This document shows positions 6,813 through 13,086 of a stretch of 64,000 bases of DNA, piece after piece. The DNA comes from a virus. The notes under the pieces were generated by a model. The model was given only the letters and a program-made list of their open reading frames with translations. It did no database searches and was not told where the DNA came from. Position 1 is the stretch's first letter. Every line of letters begins with the position of its first letter. The DNA lies in IMG/VR virus record IMGVR_UViG_3300010401_000003, positions 1-64,000 of that record. One strand, written 5' to 3'. Made by a program: the position numbers and the translations under genes.

Positions 6813-7135
6813 TGCACACGTGCCACGCGGTCGACTGCAAGGAGCACGTTCCGCCGCGGCTTCTCATGTGCCGTCGGCACTGGTTTATGGTGCCGGAGGA
6901 GCTCCGTGGAAATGTCGAAAAGACGTTCGTGTCGGGGCAGGAGCGCAGCAAGAAGCCGACTTTTCTCTACCTCCTGAACGCTTCGCTCGCGATCGCGGAG
7001 GTTGCCGAGAAGGAGGGCAAGACCCAATACGCTCAAGTCCACCGCGAGGCGGCGGCGCGTTGGGCGGCGCGACTCATCGCGCTCAAACCCGAGGGTCGAG
7101 AGCTTCTCCGCCGCTACGCGGCATCGCGGCGCTGA
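6809..7135 (+). CDS. Conserved phage/plasmid small protein (CxxHW...VPEEL...GQE type)
   Basis: This 108-residue protein shows HTCHAVDC...VPPRLLMCRRHWFMVPEELR...GQE. I recall this signature (two N-terminal Cys, LMCxxHW, vPxxL, GQE, then a helical tail) from a widespread uncharacterised family in proteobacterial phages and plasmids. The Cys/His residues probably bind one zinc. Role unknown. Confidence 0.65.
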   Translation: MMHTCHAVDCKEHVPPRLLMCRRHWFMVPEELRGNVEKTFVSGQERSKKPTFLYLLNASLAIAEVAEKEGKTQYAQVHREAAARWAARLIALKPEGRELLRRYAASRR

Positions 7136-7137
7136 AC

Positions 7138-7389
7138 ATGAAGCCGCTCACCACGCCGCAATATCGCGAGCTCGTCGAGCTTTCTCGTCCCGGCTATCCG
7201 GACATGGATCCGAGTTCCGAGCCTGTTTGCCAAGAGCTTCGGCGTGAAGGTTTTGCTGTCATCACGCGCACCGAGGAAGACGGGGACGACGAGATCGAGT
7301 TTTGGGACATCACCGAACGCGGTCGCTTGGCGCTTCGCATCCATCTGCTGTTTTTGGCCTCAGTGGCGGTGTCGCATGTACGACTCTGA
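7138..7389 (+). CDS. Small winged-helix-like protein
   Basis: This 83-residue protein runs LTTPQYRELVELS...VCQELRREGFAVI...EFWDITERGRLALRI, the compact helix-helix-wing pattern ending ITxxGxxAL also seen at 1500 and 3575. It may be a minimal DNA-binding protein. ATG 7138 follows the previous gene by 2 nt. Confidence 0.55.
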   Translation: MKPLTTPQYRELVELSRPGYPDMDPSSEPVCQELRREGFAVITRTEEDGDDEIEFWDITERGRLALRIHLLFLASVAVSHVRL

Positions 7390-7621
7390 CAACAATTACG
7401 ACCGCTGCGATGCCGAGATCGGCGAATTCCAGTGCTTCCGCAAAGACGGGCACTACGGGCGCCACTCGGCGCGTCACTACAAACGAAACACGTTCATCTA
7501 TTGGATCATCGAGACACGTCGCGAAGGGCCGGAGCCGTGCACGTGTAACGCTGGTCCGCAGCACAAGCCGGATTGTCCGGCCTATTCGGAAATCCGGCGA
7601 CGAAAACGAGGTACGCGGTGA
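7376..7621 (+). CDS. Small Cys/His-rich protein
   Basis: This 81-residue protein has YDRCDAEIGEFQCFRKDGHYGRHSARH in its first half and CTCNAGPQHKPDCP in its second. The C...C...GH.G.H pattern is typical of short phage zinc-binding proteins. It overlaps the recombinase gene by GTGA, so the two are probably translationally coupled. Confidence 0.55.
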   Translation: MYDSDNNYDRCDAEIGEFQCFRKDGHYGRHSARHYKRNTFIYWIIETRREGPEPCTCNAGPQHKPDCPAYSEIRRRKRGTR

Positions 7622-8667
7622 GAAAGAAGATTGTCCCGATTCGAGGCACCAAGAAACGGAAGTTCCGGCCGATCCCCAAGCACCTGCCACCGGTAAAGAC
7701 GCTCGGCGCGCCGCGGCCACTGGTAGGCGGGGGGGTCGGGGAGCTCGTTCGGCATTTCTTGTCGAACCGCGCGGCGACCACGCTGAAAGCCTACCGAGCT
7801 GACCTGGATTCGTTCGCGGGGTTTTTGGAGAAGCACTCGAGCGAGGAGGCGATCGCGGAGCTGCTCGAGGGCGGCTCGGGCAATGCGAACCTGATTGCGC
7901 TTCGCTGGCTCGGTCAGATGCGCGACGACGAGCTCGCGAGCTCGACGCGGGCGAGACGCATTTCGACGCTGCGCTCGGTGGTTGTCTTGGCGCGCATGCT
8001 TGGGATGGTGACCTGGGAGATTGAGATCAAGCCGCCCAAGTTTCAACGCACCTCCCACACCGTTCCAGAGGTTTCCGATCTGCAATGCTTATTGCGGGCG
8101 TGCGGAGATGGCTTGTTGGGCACGCGCGACAAGGCTCTTTTGCTCATCGCTCTGACAATGGGATTGCATCGGTCGGAATTGGCGACACTGACGCTCGGCG
8201 ACTACGATCACGCTCAATCGCGGCTCTTGATCCACGGGAAAGGCGGTCGCAAGTCTTGGATGAAGGTGCCACCGCGGACGGCGGAAGCCCTGAACGCCTG
8301 GATCTGTCTATCCCGCGGCGAATTCTGCTCGACTACCTCGCCGCCTTTGCGCGCTGACCCCAAGAGCCCCATTTTCTTCCGCTTGGACCGAACGCTCAGC
8401 GAGGAGTGTGCCTCGATGACCCCCGACGGGATCTACATCGTCATCCGCCGCTTGGGAAAACGGGCCGGCATCCGCGTTTCTCCGCACGACTTGCGTAACG
8501 CGTCGTTGGCGGCGGCTCTGAAAGCGACCAATGGCAATATTCGCGCGGTCCAAAGATTTGGCCGGTTCAGCGACCCCAACTCCGTTTTGCCGCACGACGA
8601 GCGGCGCATCGATGCGGCAGGCACGATTTCCGAGTCGGTGGCAGCTTTGACGGATGGTCGCAAATGA
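7618..8667 (+). CDS. Tyrosine-recombinase-family protein, probably catalytically altered
   Basis: The 349-residue product has an N-terminal SAM-like DNA-binding domain (about 40-135: FLSNRAATTLKAYRADLDSFAGFL) and a catalytic domain (about 150-349). Visible active-site positions are R185 (GLHRSEL), K208 (HGKGGRKS) and H290/R293 (SPHDLRNA). Two expected residues are missing: the LGH histidine is R316 (FGRFSD), and the YDxxR tyrosine of this subfamily is H326 (LPHDERR). DNA around 8591-8602 reads CCGCACGACGAG, so one base change (TAC to CAC) explains the last loss. A neighbouring residue acting as nucleophile cannot be excluded. GTG 7618 overlaps the previous stop. Confidence 0.8.
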   Translation: MRKKIVPIRGTKKRKFRPIPKHLPPVKTLGAPRPLVGGGVGELVRHFLSNRAATTLKAYRADLDSFAGFLEKHSSEEAIAELLEGGSGNANLIALRWLGQMRDDELASSTRARRISTLRSVVVLARMLGMVTWEIEIKPPKFQRTSHTVPEVSDLQCLLRACGDGLLGTRDKALLLIALTMGLHRSELATLTLGDYDHAQSRLLIHGKGGRKSWMKVPPRTAEALNAWICLSRGEFCSTTSPPLRADPKSPIFFRLDRTLSEECASMTPDGIYIVIRRLGKRAGIRVSPHDLRNASLAAALKATNGNIRAVQRFGRFSDPNSVLPHDERRIDAAGTISESVAALTDGRK

Positions 8668-8849
8668 CCCGCCGCGCGATCCGCTGCGAACACGGCTTCC
8701 TCGAGAAGCTCTGCGCCAAGCCCGGTTGCAAACACTGGGATGGACTCCGCACCGCGCGCGAGAAAGCGTCGCTGACTCCGCGCCAGCGCTCGTGCCACGC
8801 TCGGCGCAGCAAAAAGTACCTCCCCAACTTCCGCACCGATCCGAGGTGA
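8664..8849 (+). CDS. 61-residue Cys/His microprotein
   Basis: The ATGA overlaps the recombinase stop. The N-terminus reads IRCEHGFLEKLCAKPGCKHWDG, a CxxH...CxxxxC layout suited to a small zinc site, followed by a basic tail. Such C.HG..e..C....C.h peptides are common in phages; function unknown. Confidence 0.55.
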   Translation: MTRRAIRCEHGFLEKLCAKPGCKHWDGLRTAREKASLTPRQRSCHARRSKKYLPNFRTDPR

Positions 8850-8854
8850 CGCCC

Positions 8855-9118
8855 ATGATGCAGCTCATCGTCCGCACGTACGAATACCAAGGCCAGAAGC
8901 TCGCGCTCGTTCTCGAGCACACGTTCATTGGCAAGACCCGCGCCGAGGCGCTTCACTATTCCAAGTCGCACGAGGCAACCGATTCGTTCTATCGGAAGAC
9001 GGGCGGCCATCTCGTTGCCAGGAACGCGTTCAGCGGGGTCGGACCAACGATCGCGCATGCCAAGTACAAAGGGATTCAGACCGTGACCGATGCCCAATTC
9101 CGGAGGCGCGAGCGATGA
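8855..9118 (+). CDS. Small hypothetical protein
   Basis: This 87-residue alpha/beta protein (QLIVRTYEYQGQKLALVLEHTFIGKTRAEALHYSKSH) resembles the short single-domain proteins of this operon with a strand pair and a helix, but no named family is evident. ATG 8855 has GAGG about 11 nt upstream. Confidence 0.5.
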   Translation: MMQLIVRTYEYQGQKLALVLEHTFIGKTRAEALHYSKSHEATDSFYRKTGGHLVARNAFSGVGPTIAHAKYKGIQTVTDAQFRRRER

Positions 9119-9363
9119 GAGAAATCCGACAATGGATGAAAAAGACCAAAGGGACGGTCACGTTTCAGCCGGGGCCGTTCGGAGGGGTGATCGTGCTTCT
9201 CTCGACGCCGCGCTCGGCCTCGGTGCGCCGCGAGGTGCTCACCACCACGAGCCCCGAAATGGACAACATCAGCGAGGCGTTTCGGCTGGCTCGGACCCGG
9301 CACACGATCAAATTGGCGGCTACCACTTGCGTCAGCCGCGAAGTCGACGGAAAGCATTCCTAA
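9115..9363 (+). CDS. Small hypothetical protein
   Basis: This 82-residue protein starts at an ATGA overlap: beta hairpin (GTVTFQPGPFGGVIVLLS) then helix (EAFRLARTRHTIKLAA). No family recognised. Confidence 0.5.
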   Translation: MREIRQWMKKTKGTVTFQPGPFGGVIVLLSTPRSASVRREVLTTTSPEMDNISEAFRLARTRHTIKLAATTCVSREVDGKHS

Positions 9364-9572
9364 TGAGCGACCACGAAGTCATCCTGGCGGACGCTTTCAA
9401 GGTGAGGACCACCCGGCCCGCGCGGCACGTGGTCGTCCCGCACATTCACACCAATGCCGTGGTGAGCGACTTTCTGGCGCCGCTCGTAAAGTACGCCGAG
9501 ACGGCCGACGGCTGCGTCGCCTACCTCTCGGTCCGCGGAAAGACGCTCAGAATCACGCTCGAGCGGCTGTGA
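9363..9572 (+). CDS. Small hypothetical protein
   Basis: This 69-residue protein begins in a TAATG overlap. It has a VVPHIHTNAVV segment with close His residues and a C-terminal beta pair. Nothing diagnostic. Confidence 0.5.
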   Translation: MSDHEVILADAFKVRTTRPARHVVVPHIHTNAVVSDFLAPLVKYAETADGCVAYLSVRGKTLRITLERL

Positions 9573-9585
9573 TAAACTTTTTTCC

Positions 9586-10035
9586 GTGGCTCACCGACTG
9601 ACGTTCGAGGGGTGTTTCGACAAGCGGAAGCTGCGCGCGCTGATCGTGACGCTGCCGCTCACCTACGCCGTGCTCAATTCGATGGTGAGCAAACCCGTCA
9701 AGTGGCCGAGCCAAGTGCGCTGCATGACCGACTCGAAGATCCGCGCCGGCAGGAAACGCGGCGCCGGCCACGGGTACACGTACACGAGCGGCCCGCGGCG
9801 CAATACGATTTGGCTCAATCACTACATGACCGAAGCCGGTTACTGGCTGGTCTTCACGCACGAGAATCTCCACCACGCCTTCCCCGATGCGAGCGAAGAC
9901 GAGATCAACTGCTCGCAATTGCCTTACGTTTTCGAGGAAGTGTTCGGGCGCAAATGGCCGGGGCACGAGTGGGCGCGGAGCCAAGGCGTCGGCTCGCCGC
10001 AACCTGGCACCGGAGACCGAAGCTATTGTCGGTGA
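9586..10035 (+). CDS. Zincin-like HExxH protein
   Basis: This 149-residue protein contains THENLHHAFPDASEDEIN (residues 91-108). H92-E93-x-x-H96 is the zinc metallopeptidase signature, and an acidic residue about 8-10 positions later could be the third ligand. The upstream part (PVKWPSQVRC...NTIWLNHYM) has the edge-strand pattern of small minigluzincin or SprT-like domains. No signal peptide is visible. It could be a viral peptidase, but a substrate cannot be named. GTG 9586 is preceded by a 13-nt gap. Confidence 0.55.
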   Translation: MAHRLTFEGCFDKRKLRALIVTLPLTYAVLNSMVSKPVKWPSQVRCMTDSKIRAGRKRGAGHGYTYTSGPRRNTIWLNHYMTEAGYWLVFTHENLHHAFPDASEDEINCSQLPYVFEEVFGRKWPGHEWARSQGVGSPQPGTGDRSYCR

Positions 10036-10391
10036 AAGCCGCTGGCCTCTTCGTCGCCGCTCGCTCGACGCGCGCGCACCTCTTCGTGCAAAACAGCACG
10101 ACCGGCTGGTGGGAATCGACGGGCGGCCATATCGAGCGCGGCGAAACGGCCATGATGGCCGCGATTCGCGAATTCTGGGAAGAGACCGGCTACCGGGGCT
10201 CGCTCACGATCGAAGACCACAACTATCAAGTCGGAGAGTTTCTGCTGTTCGATGGCTGGATCCCGGTCGAGTTTTCGCCGGTGCTCAGCGTCGAGCATCG
10301 CGCGTATGCTTGGCGCCACCTCGACCACCCGCCTCGCCCGCTCCATCCGGGGCTCGAGGCCGTCATCCGGGAGAAGGGCTATGCTGTTTGA
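10032..10391 (+). CDS. Nudix hydrolase
   Basis: This 119-residue protein has a full Nudix box, GGHIERGETAMMAAIREFWEETGY (about residues 31-54), matching Gx5Ex7REUxEExGU, so it should hydrolyse a nucleoside diphosphate-linked substrate using Mg2+. Phage Nudix enzymes act on (d)NTPs, NAD-type cofactors or capped RNA; the substrate is not readable here. GTG 10032 overlaps the previous stop. Confidence 0.88.
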   Translation: MKAAGLFVAARSTRAHLFVQNSTTGWWESTGGHIERGETAMMAAIREFWEETGYRGSLTIEDHNYQVGEFLLFDGWIPVEFSPVLSVEHRAYAWRHLDHPPRPLHPGLEAVIREKGYAV

Positions 10392-10641
10392 TGTCCACGT
10401 CGATCTGATCAAGAAAATGGCGCGCGACGTCGGCATCGGAAAGCGCGACGCCGAAATCAAAGCCGTGAAGCTCGGCCCGAACGAAGTCACTTACGTCGGA
10501 GCCAAGAGCGAAGATGGGTTACAGTTCGTGAAGGATTTGCGGGACGGGTACAAGCTGCCGCTCATCGAGTACTCGCCCGATGACGACGACGAAGATTTCG
10601 ACGGGGACGACGATGACGACGGAGACGACGACTCGGAGTAG
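10381..10641 (+). CDS. Small protein with a poly-acidic tail
   Basis: The first 65 of 86 residues form an alpha/beta domain (IKKMARDVGIGKRDAEIKAVKLGPNEVTYVG); the last 20 are almost all Asp and Glu. The start lies 11 nt inside the Nudix gene. Acidic tails like this occur on ssDNA-binding proteins and DNA mimics, but no OB-fold signature is clear. Confidence 0.5.
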   Translation: MLFDVHVDLIKKMARDVGIGKRDAEIKAVKLGPNEVTYVGAKSEDGLQFVKDLRDGYKLPLIEYSPDDDDEDFDGDDDDDGDDDSE

Positions 10642-10792
10642 CTACGCGAACCGGATCGTCTTTCTGGCGATCGGATGCGGCTACGTCTGGGATGGCGTCG
10701 TCTGTAAGAGCGTCGGACAAGCCGTAGTCGACTGGTGCTTTTCGACCGTGCTCTTGTCGTTTCTGATCCTGGACGTGTTTCTCGGCGAGTAG
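10613..10792 (+). CDS. Small membrane protein
   Basis: This 59-residue protein overlaps the acidic-tail gene in another frame. It has two hydrophobic stretches (IVFLAIGCGYVW and VVDWCFSTVLLSFLILDVFL). It is the last gene of the rightward block and stops just before a hairpin. Role unknown. Confidence 0.45.
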   Translation: MTTETTTRSSYANRIVFLAIGCGYVWDGVVCKSVGQAVVDWCFSTVLLSFLILDVFLGE

Positions 10793-10798
10793 CTACTC

Positions 10799-10817
10799 GA
10801 AGCCGCGACGCGGCTTC
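10799..10817. terminator. Hairpin between convergent gene blocks
   Basis: A perfect palindrome, GAAGCCGCG-A-CGCGGCTTC, fills the 35-bp gap between the rightward block (stop 10792) and the leftward block (stop 10828). The position suggests a bidirectional terminator. No T-run follows on either strand, so it is not a canonical intrinsic terminator. Confidence 0.45.
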
Positions 10818-10827
10818 AGGCGTCGCC

Positions 10828-11433
10828 TCACGTGCTGCCGCGCACGGGCAAGAGCGCGCGGATCGGGTGCTGGGTCAAAACCGGCTGGGCGCGGCCCACG
10901 GTCGCAGGCAGCGGGCCGCGGAAGGCCGCGAGCTCGGCGTTGGTCGCCGCGTCGGGTGTCCACGCTCCGTTTGAATAGCGGTAGAAGCCGCAATCCATTT
11001 TCGAAAACGCGCGCGCGCTCGGGTCGGAGGTGAATTCCGATTTCGCGGCCGTCCAGGTCGAGACGGCTTGGTTTTCCACGTACCAGAGGTGATATCCCTT
11101 CGCTTGCTCGAAGGCGGTGAGCTCCTCGAAGGAAGCGCAAGCGGCCGCGGCAGGGGCGCTCTCTTTCTTCAACGCCCAGGCGACGCCGAAGACCACCACC
11201 GCGCCGATCGCGATCGCGAGGAGCGTGCCAGCCGGATCGGCATTCTCCAACATGGCTTCGTCGTCCTTGCCTTCGCGGCGCAGGGCCGCGCGGCGCTCGG
11301 CGGCGCTCATCTTGTGGTACCAGAGCGCGCCGCACACCGCGCCCGGGTTTCGCGCAGAGCGTGAAGCGCCGCGCACGCAATCGCGCATCCACTTCTTGGG
11401 CGGACGCCGCGGGTTTTCCTGTGCCGCAGTCAT
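10828..11433 (-). CDS. Membrane protein at the end of the leftward fibre operon
   Basis: This 201-residue protein (start MTAAQENP, TGATG overlap with the upstream spike gene) has a basic N-terminus, a membrane helix near residues 68-86 (GTLLAIAIGAVVVFGVAWAL) and a C-terminal part rich in aromatic residues (KGYHLWYVENQAVSTWTA, CGFYRYSNGAWTPD). It ends RALLPVRGST. No family recognised; the setting suggests a virion membrane protein. Confidence 0.6.
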   Translation of the reverse strand: MTAAQENPRRPPKKWMRDCVRGASRSARNPGAVCGALWYHKMSAAERRAALRREGKDDEAMLENADPAGTLLAIAIGAVVVFGVAWALKKESAPAAAACASFEELTAFEQAKGYHLWYVENQAVSTWTAAKSEFTSDPSARAFSKMDCGFYRYSNGAWTPDAATNAELAAFRGPLPATVGRAQPVLTQHPIRALLPVRGST

Positions 11434-12011
11434 CACAGAATCTTTTCGACCAGCGCGTAAGACAATCCGCCGAGCGCCGTCGCTGTGCCGGTCGCGCCGG
11501 TCACGCGAAGCTTGACGGTTTGGCCCGCGCTTCCCGTCGTCACGAAGGTCTCCGCCGTCGGTTGCGGCTGCACGCTGTTGGTGTTCGTGACCGGAGTCAG
11601 ATACGCGCCGTGGCCCGCATGGATCGGCAGGTTGGTGATCGCGTCGACCCACTCGATGCCGAAATTGACGGTTTCTCCGCTGAAGGTCGAAAGCGCGAAG
11701 TGCGCGCTCAGTCGAAAGGTGCCGCTCGGGCCGAGGGTGAAGATCCCCGTCGCGGGGTTGTACGCTATGTCGCCGAAGCCGGCGTCGTCGAAGCGAATGT
11801 CGGTGTTGTTCGCGAGGAGCTGTCCCGGGCCGAGCGCGTTGTACTCGGTTTGCACGAAGTTGCCGCTCTGCGACGGATGCGACGACTGACCGGACGATCC
11901 ACCTTGCAGCGATTCGACCGCGTCGCTGATTTTCTGCGCCCAGTTTCCGGCCGGCGAGGAAAGCTGAAGTTGTCCGCCGACGGCTTTCAACGCGTCTCTG
12001 ATCAGGCCCAT
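11433..12011 (-). CDS. Spike protein with the shared N-terminal anchor (spike 1)
   Basis: This 192-residue protein begins MGLIRDALKAVGGQLQLSSP, then AGNWAQKISDAVESL, the anchor shared with the proteins starting at 17140, 19119, 20780 and 33977. The rest is beta-rich (GTFRLSAHFALSTFSG, VKLRVTGATGTATAL), like C1q/TNF-type or collar-type trimeric knobs. The C-terminal domain resembles spike 5 (33357-33977): both read ...FSGE/FSDAA...GIEWVDAxTNxP. The likely role is receptor binding, with the N-terminus holding it to the particle. Confidence 0.65.
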   Translation of the reverse strand: MGLIRDALKAVGGQLQLSSPAGNWAQKISDAVESLQGGSSGQSSHPSQSGNFVQTEYNALGPGQLLANNTDIRFDDAGFGDIAYNPATGIFTLGPSGTFRLSAHFALSTFSGETVNFGIEWVDAITNLPIHAGHGAYLTPVTNTNSVQPQPTAETFVTTGSAGQTVKLRVTGATGTATALGGLSYALVEKIL

Positions 12012-12015
12012 GTGC

Positions 12016-12300
12016 TCAACTCCCTTTCCAAAACCAGTACGCCAATCCTACCAGCACCGCGACCACTCCGATCGCCGCGGGCGATAGGCCCGCGCCCGAA
12101 GTCTTCGGGGAGGCCGAAGGGTTGGGCGATGGAGAAAGACCAGAGGCAGGGAGGGGGGAAGAGCCGGTCGTGCCCATGAAGTCGGGCGGAAGAATCACGC
12201 TCTTCGCACATTGTCCTACCGCAGCGAGATTGCCGGAGCTCGAGAGTACTCGCCGCCCCTGCCGCGGAACGATCGCTTGGATTGGGTGAAAACCCAACAT
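12016..12300 (-). CDS. Small protein with Pro/Ser linker and C-terminal membrane helix
   Basis: This 94-residue protein has an N-terminal stretch MLGFHPIQAIVPRQGRRVL, a Ser/Pro-rich linker (LSPSPNPSASPKTSG) and a terminal helix AAIGVVAVLVGLAYWFWKGS. That build (short head, flexible linker, C-terminal anchor) matches the Trp-tag proteins of block F, although the Trp is replaced by Phe here. A virion membrane protein is inferred. Confidence 0.55.
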   Translation of the reverse strand: MLGFHPIQAIVPRQGRRVLSSSGNLAAVGQCAKSVILPPDFMGTTGSSPLPASGLSPSPNPSASPKTSGAGLSPAAIGVVAVLVGLAYWFWKGS

Positions 12301-12301
12301 T

Positions 12302-13075
12302 TCAGCCTACGTAGCACGCCGAGTCGGGTGCTTTGGGGTCGATCGCGTTCCAGCGGGCGGCGAGCGTCGCGATGAGAGCTGCAGGCATGACTGCCTTGGC
12401 CTGGTAGATGTGATCGGCCGTGCCCATCGGTATGTCCCTGTTTTCAAAGCCGTAAATGATGAGACCGCCGCGGCGGCGCGGAGGCTTTGAGGGTGGGATT
12501 GGGTAGGCGACGGTGCGATCCGGCCCGGTCACCGGTCCGCCTTGCACGTGGACGCTGGTCGGGAGGATCGGCAAGACCGGCGCTTTGGGGTCTTCCGAGG
12601 GCGCCAGGCCGCCGCTCAGCGTTTTCCAGAGCCAATCCGCGGTTTCGGTCGTGCTCGCGTAAGTGGGTTTTACGGCCGAATGGGTGATGGTGAAGAGGCG
12701 CTCGTTGAGAAACGCGAGCTTGGCGAAGTTCAGCCAATTGGTCATCGCGGCGGGGGTGATGGGTTTTCCCGTGTGGATTCCATCGATTGCCACCGCCGCG
12801 TCCAAATGGCCGCCATCGCTCGAGGCCAAGAGCGAATGCACGCCTTGACACGAGGCAGAAAACCCCAGCGTCGCAATCCGCAGCGGCGTCACCCCGGGCG
12901 CGAATTTCGCGACGATCGCTCGTACCGGGGATGGCGAGGAATAGCTTGCGAGCGGTTGCCCCCAGCTCGCCGGATTCGGCAGCACCAGAAAACGCGTCGG
13001 CCGCTGAAACGCGGCCTTGGCCGCCTCGGGAAATCCAGAGTGCGCCCAGGCAATCACGATGTCCGCGTCGGCCAT
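12302..13075 (-). CDS. Alpha/beta-hydrolase-like protein
   Basis: This 257-residue protein starts MADADIVIAWAHSGF; the frame is open further upstream, but the start 11 nt after the previous stop fits the operon. LRIATLGFSASCQGVHSLL looks like the strand-nucleophile elbow-helix of alpha/beta hydrolases, with Ser in G-F-S-A-S, although the last Gly of GxSxG is Ser. AAVAIDGIHTG and LFTITHSAV could supply the Asp and His. Substrate unknown; in a fibre operon it might act on host surface esters or polymers. Confidence 0.5.
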   Translation of the reverse strand: MADADIVIAWAHSGFPEAAKAAFQRPTRFLVLPNPASWGQPLASYSSPSPVRAIVAKFAPGVTPLRIATLGFSASCQGVHSLLASSDGGHLDAAVAIDGIHTGKPITPAAMTNWLNFAKLAFLNERLFTITHSAVKPTYASTTETADWLWKTLSGGLAPSEDPKAPVLPILPTSVHVQGGPVTGPDRTVAYPIPPSKPPRRRGGLIIYGFENRDIPMGTADHIYQAKAVMPAALIATLAARWNAIDPKAPDSACYVG

Positions 13076-13086
13076 CGAAGAGAAGG

